DNA of 64,000 bases, from assembly GCA_009746045.1 (NCBI GenBank), contig RPFO01000082.1:3613042-3677041 (forward strand), written 5' to 3'. This DNA is from Mesostigma viride (Eukaryota; Streptophyta; Mesostigmatophyceae; Mesostigmatales; Mesostigmataceae). Below are positions 57,590-64,000 of this stretch, one piece after another. The position numbers and the translations under genes are program-made. Below the pieces are notes generated by a model that did not search any database, was not told the DNA's origin, and was given only the letters and a program-made list of their open reading frames with translations. How positions within the stretch are numbered: position 1 is the stretch's first letter; the number at the start of each line of letters is the position of its first letter.

Positions 57590-58330
57590 GCTCCCAGCCA
57601 TGCACTATATACTCGGTGGCGCTCCGGCACCAGCTATTTACCCCGCAGCCTCTTGTTCCGGCCGGGCGGCCTTGTGGTAGCTGTGGGCAGCCGCTGGATC
57701 CCGCGGGGACTCACGCGTACTACCTTGCTTGCATGGGGGGCCAACAGAATCAGAATTGGTATTTGTATTTGCACACTGTCCTCCTGACGGTGGTGCTCGC
57801 CATGGTTCGGTCGGTTTTCCCCCACGCGAACATCCGGTCCGAGGATGCGGATGGCGCTGCCTTCTATTCCCCCAACCACCGGCCTGACATCGTGGTGCTG
57901 AACTTTGATGGGGGTGGCCGGCATCTGCTTATTGACGTTTCGGTGGCGCGGCCCTTGGCTCTTAGCCACGTGGCTGCATGGAGACAGGCCTCCCTCACAG
58001 CAGGTTACACGGCGGACCGGGCGGAGCGGGCCGAGCTCCAGCTGGCCTACGGCGACGTCGGGCACCATCGTGTGGTGCCCTTTGTCCTGGAGGAGTTTGC
58101 ATGGGGCCATGGGGCCCCTGACCTCCGCCTTCTTCAAGGAGTGTTGCCGGCTCCGGGAGGACCGGCTGCATGGACCTGGAGGGCCAGCGGGCCCCATGGT
58201 CGGCGCGGACCTGGACGTCATATTGGCGTCAGCGCTTGTCGGTGGCGCTGACTCGGGCCATGGCTGACATCATGCTCCGCCGTACGCGGGCTGATTTTGC
58301 GGTGCAGCAGGGCTATTGGGTTCCTCCCGT
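57590..58330 (+). pseudogene. CCHC knuckle and PD...D endonuclease-like end of the LINE
   Basis: CGSCGQPLDPAGTHAYYLAC gives C-x2-C-x9-H-x5-C, followed by NHRPDIVVLNFDGGGRHLLI and DVSVARPLAL, as in restriction-like endonuclease domains of site-specific LINEs. Frames shift at several 4-nt insertions (near 57978, 58099 and 58165). Confidence 0.75.
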
Positions 58331-58459
58331 TAGGTGTTTCCATTGGTCTTATCGTAGTATAGAGCTTTGACATGGCTCTGTATATAGGTTTATTGCTGGG
58401 CGTTTGCTTTGGCTTGAGTGATTTCACTCTGCTGTAAGTAATTATATTTTTATAATATA

Positions 58460-58870
58460 TATTCATTGAGAATGATAGATTACGGAGGTGAGATGGGCAT
58501 GCAACATAAGGAAAAACCCGATAACTGGGAGAATAACCCTGAAGAAATAGTAATCTGACACGGACATCCAAGGATCACGCCAGCTGCACAAGGTACAACT
58601 AACCATATATATTCATTGAGAATGATAGATTACGGAGGTGAGATAGGCATGCAACATAAGGAAAAACCCGATAACTGGGAGAATAACCCTGAAGAAATTA
58701 ATAGTAATCTGACACAGACATCCAAGGACTAACCATATATATTCACTCTCGTTAGGAGTTTCCATTGGTCTTATCGTAGTATATAGAGCTTTGACATGGT
58801 TTATAGCTGGGCGTTTGCTTTGGTTTGAGTGATTTCACTCTGCTGTAAGTAATTATATTTTTAATAACAC
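58460..58870 (+). repeat. Three successive fragments, each starting after ATATATATTCA
   Basis: A ~110-bp sequence (TTGAGAATGATAGATTACGG start) occurs at 58466-58575 and again at 58615-58731. A third segment, 58745-58870, is another LINE tail copy. Each is preceded by the same AT-rich junction. Confidence 0.85.
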
Positions 58871-58924
58871 CATGGTACTGGGAATGGGTAAGCGCATGGA
58901 CCACCTTATGCATGGCCAAATATA

Positions 58925-59010
58925 TTTTGTTTGTTATGTTTTCCGCGGACCGGCACTGAACGCAAATGGTTTTCACCTTTGTGGCGTGCCAAATCAGAAT
59001 ATGGTCAGCT
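58925..59010 (+). mobile_element. Third copy of the SINE-like 3' body
   Basis: GTTTTCCGCGGACCGGCACTG and AAATGGTTTTCACCTTTG match 27606-27700 in reverse orientation, ending in CAGAATAT. Confidence 0.65.
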
Positions 59011-59099
59011 TATGCAAACTGGCCCGGCCCTGCCAGTTCCTAGAGTAGACGAGGCCAACTAGTTCTAATCGGTTCGAATTGGTATATCTAAAGATTTTT

Positions 59100-60435
59100 T
59101 CTCTGTTGATATCCATAATTAATGAACGGATTAAGTAATTAAATTCGTTCTCCCGTTGGGGAGTCACGGAGCATTAACCCCGATGGATGGATTAATTAAT
59201 TAATTAATTAATTAATTAATTAATTAAAATCATAGCTCCGTTGGGAGCATATGTAACACATAGCCCTGAGAAAGGGGCATCTATGGGTTTGTAATACAAT
59301 CAGGGCTACAACCTGCAGGTGGAGGATGTACAACTATCACCTGCTCTGGGTGCACAAGGTGCACCTGCACCGCCATGACGGTTCATGCCTCCTTAACAAG
59401 CACAGGCACCCAGGGGGGGCTTGAGGAGAGGGCCTAGAAGGCCTGCATGACATATGGGTGGAGGGTATGTGGCTAGGCTATAGCTGGTGTACACATGGCA
59501 TCTCAGCAGAGAGTAACTCCCTGCATAGGCAGAGCATGATGCCTAGCTTTATTTAGTTATGCTGTGCCCATGCAGGGAGTACCTCTCTGCTGAGACGCCA
59601 TGCCCTAGCTTCTTTGTATAGCTATGCTGATCTTCCCCCCCCGGCATGACAGGCTCCCCCTTCGCTGGGCATCGGCTTGAAGATCATGGGGATGCACGTG
59701 CCCTGGTGCACCTAGAGCAAGGGTCCTTTACATCCCCACCCTTGCAGGAAGTAGCTTAGGATGTATGATAGGCCATATGCCCCCTGTTGTGCCCATGCAG
59801 GGAGTAACTCTCTGCTGAGACGCCATGCCCTAGCCTTTGTATAGCTATGCTGATCTTCCCCCCCATGACAGGCTCCCCCTTCGCTGGGCATAGCTTGAAG
59901 ATCATGGGGATGCAAGTGCCCTGGTGCACCTAGAGCAAGGGTCCTTTACATCCCCACCCTTGCAGGAAGTAGCTTAGGATGTATGATAGGCCATATGCCC
60001 CCTCTCAAGGGCTATGTGCTACATATACTCCCAACGGAGTTATGTTACAATTCAATTCAATTCAATATGCCCCCTCTCAAGGGCTATGTGCTACATATAC
60101 TCCCAACGGAGTTATGTTACAATTCAATCCAATTCAATAGGCAGAGCATGGCTAAATTCCTAATGCATCATCCATGGTAGGTCCCATGGTAGGCTGGGGA
60201 TGGATGGATAGATATGGATGTTGCACCCACAGACTGCCGGATCGTTAGCGTGTCCGTTTAGCTAGCGTGCCCGCATGCAACTGTGGCATGCCTTCGGCAT
60301 GATCGAAGGAGACTGGGGGTCTCTGACCTTTCTCCTGTTGTGCACACACAGGGATTAAAAGCACTTCGGTGCTCCGTGACTCCCCAACGGGAGCACGTGT
60401 TTAATTAATTAATTAATTAATTAATTAATTAATGG
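59100..60435. mobile_element. Cluster of LINE tails in both orientations
   Basis: Minus tail at 59140-59225 (CTCCCGTTGGGGAGTCACGG) with (TTAA)n; minus tail module at 59225-59500; two plus copies of the tail module at 59500-59790 and 59790-60060; a 71-bp direct duplication of the CCATATGCCCCCTCTCAAGG end at ~59990-60130; another plus tail at 60180-60435 with TTAATTAA repeats. Confidence 0.75.
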
Positions 60436-60780
60436 ATGGACGGACGGACGGACGGACGGAGGAATGGATGGATGGATGGATGGATGGATGGATGGATGGA
60501 TGGATGGATGGATGGATGGATGGATGGATGGATGGATGGATGGATGGATGGATGGATGAAGTAGCCTAGGATGTATTAAAAGCCATATGCCCCTTCTCAG
60601 GGATATGTGCTACATTGACTCCCAACGGAGTGATGTTACTAATTAATTAATTAATTAATGGATGGATGGATGGATGGATGGACGGACGGACGGACGGACG
60701 GACGGACGGACGGACGGACGGACGGAGGGGCAGAAACGGACGGACGGACGGACGGATGGATGGATGGATATCGATAAGCT
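60436..60780. repeat. (GGAT)n and (GGAC)n tetranucleotide arrays around a LINE tail
   Basis: GGAC then GGAT units fill 60433-60556. A LINE tail (AAGCCATATGCCCCTTCTC) follows, then TTAA repeats and GGAT/GGAC units at 60657-60770. The short open frames here are repeat artefacts. Confidence 0.92.
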
Positions 60781-62076
60781 ATGCGTCAGCCTACCTATGG
60801 TATTTGCACACATGGCTGTATTACGCCCACAGTGTTATGCACCATGCTGCGGAGTTTGCCCTCTGTGGCCGGCTAGCCCTCTTGTAGCAGTGAGATAAGC
60901 TAGGGGCCCCTCCCTCCTCGTTGGGTATAGGGGTTGAGGGTTGATTCCTTTACTCTGTACTGGCACGTGGGTGCACATGGGCGCAGTCACGTGCTTATCA
61001 ATTAATCATTAATGTGCTGTTGATGTTGAATTGATTGTCGATGTCATTGACAAATAGAACTTGGTGACACTAACCCACCCTTCACTTGATCAATGAGTTG
61101 TCTGCCATGACGGATCACAGCCTTCATGCGCATCACGTGCGGGTTTATCAACTGTTGCTCCATCTCAGTGGCAGGATGGCTGACACAGGCACACGCATAC
61201 ATGCATGCTTGATGCAAGCGATAGAGAACAGGTGCGGTACGAAAAAAACAATGTAATGCCTGCTCAAAGGTGGCAATGCTCTAGTAATAATCTAAATGCC
61301 CATAGTTAGGGACGTAAGTCACCTGATTGTGCCCACAATGAAGGTAGCAAAAGCATAATTGGTAGCTTAAGGATCATCGTGCCCAAATGATGTCATCTCT
61401 GTAGCACGGGAGGTGGTATACATAGCTGTCTTGTGTCACTATCTGCATAAACCGGCTGATAGGCACACCATGATACGGGAGTGCCATGAACAGAGCACCA
61501 GGCTGTCAAAACCGTTACCGTCCCCTGTTCAAAGGCCCGAGTCACCTTATGATTTACCATCTTGGTTACTACGGGAGGTTTTGCTACACGTCCTGTCAGA
61601 CTATGCACAGCCGCCCCTTCATTTTACAATATTCAGGCAATGCCCACAATTATGCGGCCATGCGAACAAATTGTGCACGCTATATAATCCGCGACGGCCA
61701 GTCCTAGGATTCGTCACTGAGTCGGGATGCGCCACATCTGTTGATTCACAGCAAATGGTTAAGGAGGGGAATGCATGCATCGGTAGAAATGAGACATGCT
61801 GCCAAACATAAGTGCCATGCACAAGGTGTCAGCCGTCTTTACACTGCCACACATATAGAGAAAGCTCCGGCAAGCAAGCTGCTCACATTGCACTCTCCAA
61901 CATCCACTTTCCTAATGTATTTCTAGCACAGCCCGCCCACAAAAATCTGCCAGTCATCCTGGGCATGCTGAAAAACCAAATGTGGCAGGAAGGCTATTGG
62001 CTAAAAGGGATAATAAATGGCACGACAGGTAAGTGTAGGAAAACGTCCAAGCATGCGAGTGTGTGGGGTCCCTCAC
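60781..62076. other. No recognisable exon; probably intronic or 3' flank of the WD40 gene
   Basis: No protein motif is clear. Further WD40 exons on the minus strand would be expected here if the gene is complete, but I could not place one. Confidence 0.45.
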
Positions 62077-62721
62077 CTTGATCTCACCATCCATCGACCC
62101 GCTGTAGAGCATGCCATTGTGCACGAGCAACGCACTGACAGTGGACTCGTGCTCTTTGAGCTCCGCCAAGACTCTGGTGTAGTCCCTTGCGCTCCAGACC
62201 TGTTACCCAGCAGGATTCATGGACAGAAAATGCAAGGATCGGTCATGTTCACATAGTAAACTCATTAATTAATAGTAAATGGCCAGGAGGTCATGGGCTG
62301 CCCTTGTTCATGCTTCGTGTGCTCTCAGTGCAAGGAGATAGCATACTAGGCTTGGTGCAGTAGGGCAGAACAGTATGCAATTTGCATGCCATGACTCCAT
62401 CCGATGACGTTGCTTGTGTGCCGGCACAATAATAAGCCCTCTGTCACAAAATGCTGCAAAACTATGCACACAGCAAGTATAGTGCCAGGCATGGTATTAC
62501 ATGCCCAAACATATTTAGATTGCAGCAGCAGATTACTTGAAACAACACTGTACGTGCTTGAAGAGCGGCCTTGGGCTAACAGGATGCACACCTACCTTTA
62601 TGGTACCATGTTTGGCACCAGCAAAGAGGAAACCATTGCCGGCAGCCAGGCAGGTGTACAGTGTCTTGACCGGAGACTCCACGACAGTTGCAACATACGC
62701 GTAGTTGCTTGTGTCCCAGAC
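62077..62721 (-). CDS. WD40-repeat protein, two exons visible (partial)
   Basis: Two minus-strand exons, 62721-62596 (42 codons) and 62199-62077 (41 codons), each start with the WD strand and end before the next W. The first has VWDTSNYAYVATVVESPVKT and LFAGAKHGTIK, the second VWSARDYTRVLAELKEHEST and LYSGSMDGEIK. Both are phase 0 at both ends and have GT-AG borders, so each encodes exactly one beta-propeller blade. They join to GTIKVWSARD. WD40 propellers are protein-interaction scaffolds; which WD40 protein this is cannot be told. The second intron sequence, read through, gives no further blade. Upstream exons must lie above 63240 or beyond the window. Confidence 0.85.
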
Positions 62722-62785
62722 CTGGCGGTAGAAAGGATACAAAGCCCCCAATGATCATCAAACAGGATTAATGAGAAAGGCAATG

Positions 62786-63238
62786 CGATGAAAGGCATAC
62801 CTGGATTTGGGAATAAAATGAAAGAAAGGCATACCTGGATTTGGGAATAAAATGAAAGAAAGGCATACCTGGATTTGGGAATAAAATGAAAGAAAGGCAT
62901 ACCTGGATTTGGGAATAAAATGAAAGAAAGGCATACCTGGATTTGGGAATAAAATGAAAGAAAGGCATACCTGGATTTGGGAATAAAATGAAAGAAAGGC
63001 ATACCTGGATTTGGGAATAAAATGAAAGAAAGGCATACCTGGATTTGGGAATAAAATGAAAGAAAGGCATACCTGGATTTGGGAATAAAATGAAAGAAAG
63101 GCATACCTGGATTTGGGAATAAAATGAAAGAAAGGCATACCTGGATTTGGGAATAAAATGAAAGAAAGGCATACCTGGATTTGGGAATAAAATGAAAGAA
63201 AGGCATACCCAGATTTGGGAATAAAATGAAAGAAACGC
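62786..63238. repeat. 34-bp minisatellite, ~13 copies, upstream of the WD40 exons
   Basis: Nearly identical units; on the minus strand each contains CCAAATCCAG followed by GTATGCCTTTC, a good 5' splice-site match. The first sense-strand copies read AATCTGG-GTATGCC and TTAGTGG-GTATGCG. It is presumed to be intronic. Confidence 0.95.
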
Positions 63239-63388
63239 ATACCCACTAACCACACATTTCCCAGCACAATGGAAGGGTACTTTCCTGATCAAGCTCCTGG
63301 TAATGTTCAGTGATGGCGAGTCTATATTATTGGACACATCAGTCAGTACAAATGGTGAGAAATTGCCTATGTTGCATGACATGCTTAC

Positions 63389-63429
<41 letters not shown>

Positions 63430-64000
63430 GTGTCCCTGATTTCATGGAACCTCCCAGGCAAAACCAAACAGAACTGCTACTACCTAGCACTAAGCACCCC
63501 TTGAGATGTGCAGAAGGACGTTCTGCTGGGATGTGTGCAGTTTCCTTGCTAGTGCAAGATTTAGTACCATCTATGTGAACCAGGAGGAGTTAAGTAATGC
63601 GATACGCATTACTTTTGCATACTTGCAAGTATGCAAAAGTAATGCGTATCGCATTACTTAACGGGAGGGGCCGAACCTCAGACGACTGCTGAGACATGTT
63701 GATCTCCAAGGAGCTCTTTTCAATGTCAGTGATTTCATACTACTACCAGGGCAGCCCATCGCTGTGATTATAGCATCAACAAGTGTCCATCCCAGTAATG
63801 GTAAACAGCATCACATCTTTACAAACTCCTGGTATTGCTGGCATCACAGATTTCTCCATGCAAATTCCTGATGCATAATGGAAGAGGCCAGCATAACGGT
63901 GCAAGATGCTCTGCACTGCGTTTGAAGATGCTCTTGCACTGCACACACTAACGTAAGCCCAGTGATGGCTAAGTTGCATCCTTTGGCAGTATGCCTGCCA
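63239..64000. other. Unassigned; contains (CA)n and a palindrome
   Basis: A (CA)n run lies at 63391-63427 and a palindrome at 63589-63662. No exon is recognised, though upstream WD40 exons on the minus strand may exist here or beyond 64000. Confidence 0.45.
63589..63662. mobile_element. 74-bp perfect palindrome (foldback MITE candidate)
   Basis: Loop-less inverted repeat centred at 63625/63626 (CTTGC|AAG core within ACTTGCAAGT), arms of 37 bp. The ends read GTTAAGTAATGCG, similar to the AGTTAGGTGAAAT end of the 206-bp palindrome. GGAGG occurs at 63583-63587 and 63664-63668, a possible 5-bp target duplication if one extra base belongs to each end. Confidence 0.75.

Larger units (their letters stand above)
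54310..58460 (+). mobile_element. Long, frame-broken LINE with C2H2-like finger, reverse transcriptase, CCHC knuckle and restriction-like endonuclease
   Basis: It begins after ATATATATTCAG. Order: zinc-finger-like CYRCPEAHC with GRAQHARAC (~54370-54450), reverse transcriptase (54775-56120), a linker interrupted at ~56390-57125 by unrelated repeats, CCHC knuckle (~57660-57740), endonuclease-like end (~57860-57960) and a tail to ~58455. The layout is that of R2/NeSL/CRE-type LINEs, which generally insert at fixed sites. Confidence 0.8.

Overview
This window reads as nuclear DNA of a eukaryote, most likely a green alga or another member of the green lineage. The main reasons are a multi-exon PLATZ zinc-binding protein (a family characteristic of Viridiplantae), GT-AG spliceosomal introns with strong C/T tracts, GC-rich exons, and several non-LTR retrotransposon lineages with (TTAA)n or (GGAT)n tails. 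No operons, rRNA or CRISPR arrays were seen. Nearly all long open frames are simple-sequence or minisatellite artefacts. Real genes appear only after short exons are joined by splice sites and reading phase.

Five host genes can be supported. (1) Positions 10781 to 4343, minus: a type II membrane glycosyltransferase of the GT34 type. Its DxD motif is split between exons 1 and 2, and its second intron holds a ~3.1 kb 19-bp minisatellite. (2) 12900-14977, plus: the PLATZ gene, probably with the initiator ATG alone in exon 1 and with one GC-AG intron. (3) 43606 to 30869, minus: a 12-exon gene for a ~684-residue protein with helical, basic and Ser/Pro-rich parts and no family I recognise. Its introns hold at least seven different tandem arrays. 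(4) 45752-51994, plus: a 6-exon gene for a 203-residue protein with hydrophobic C-terminal segments; one intron is a ~640 bp pure C/T tract up to the splice acceptor and another holds ~54 copies of a 32-bp repeat. (5) 62721 to 62077, minus: two exons of a WD40 protein, one blade per exon.

Between the genes lie retroelement graveyards. At 16.7-29.9 kb there are many copies of one LINE lineage (ORF1 with coiled-coil and nucleic-acid-binding parts, ORF2 with a YADD reverse transcriptase), including a tail-to-tail inverted pair. At 53.1-58.9 kb there is a different LINE with an N-terminal C2H2-like finger, a YLDD reverse transcriptase, a CCHC knuckle and a PD...D endonuclease-like end; its copies repeatedly start after the same AT-rich junction. 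At 44.1-45.2 kb there is a ~1.1 kb element with TA duplications and 24-bp inverted ends. Two loop-less perfect palindromes (206 bp and 74 bp) look like a foldback MITE family with 5-bp target duplications.

The most unusual signal is recurrent. In at least three genes (four exons) the last bases of an exon plus its 5' splice site have been copied as a ladder into the downstream intron, 3 to 10 times. Partial copies of exon starts occur upstream of some acceptors. This suggests that introns here grow by tandem duplication that begins at exon-intron junctions, with minisatellites as the extreme form.
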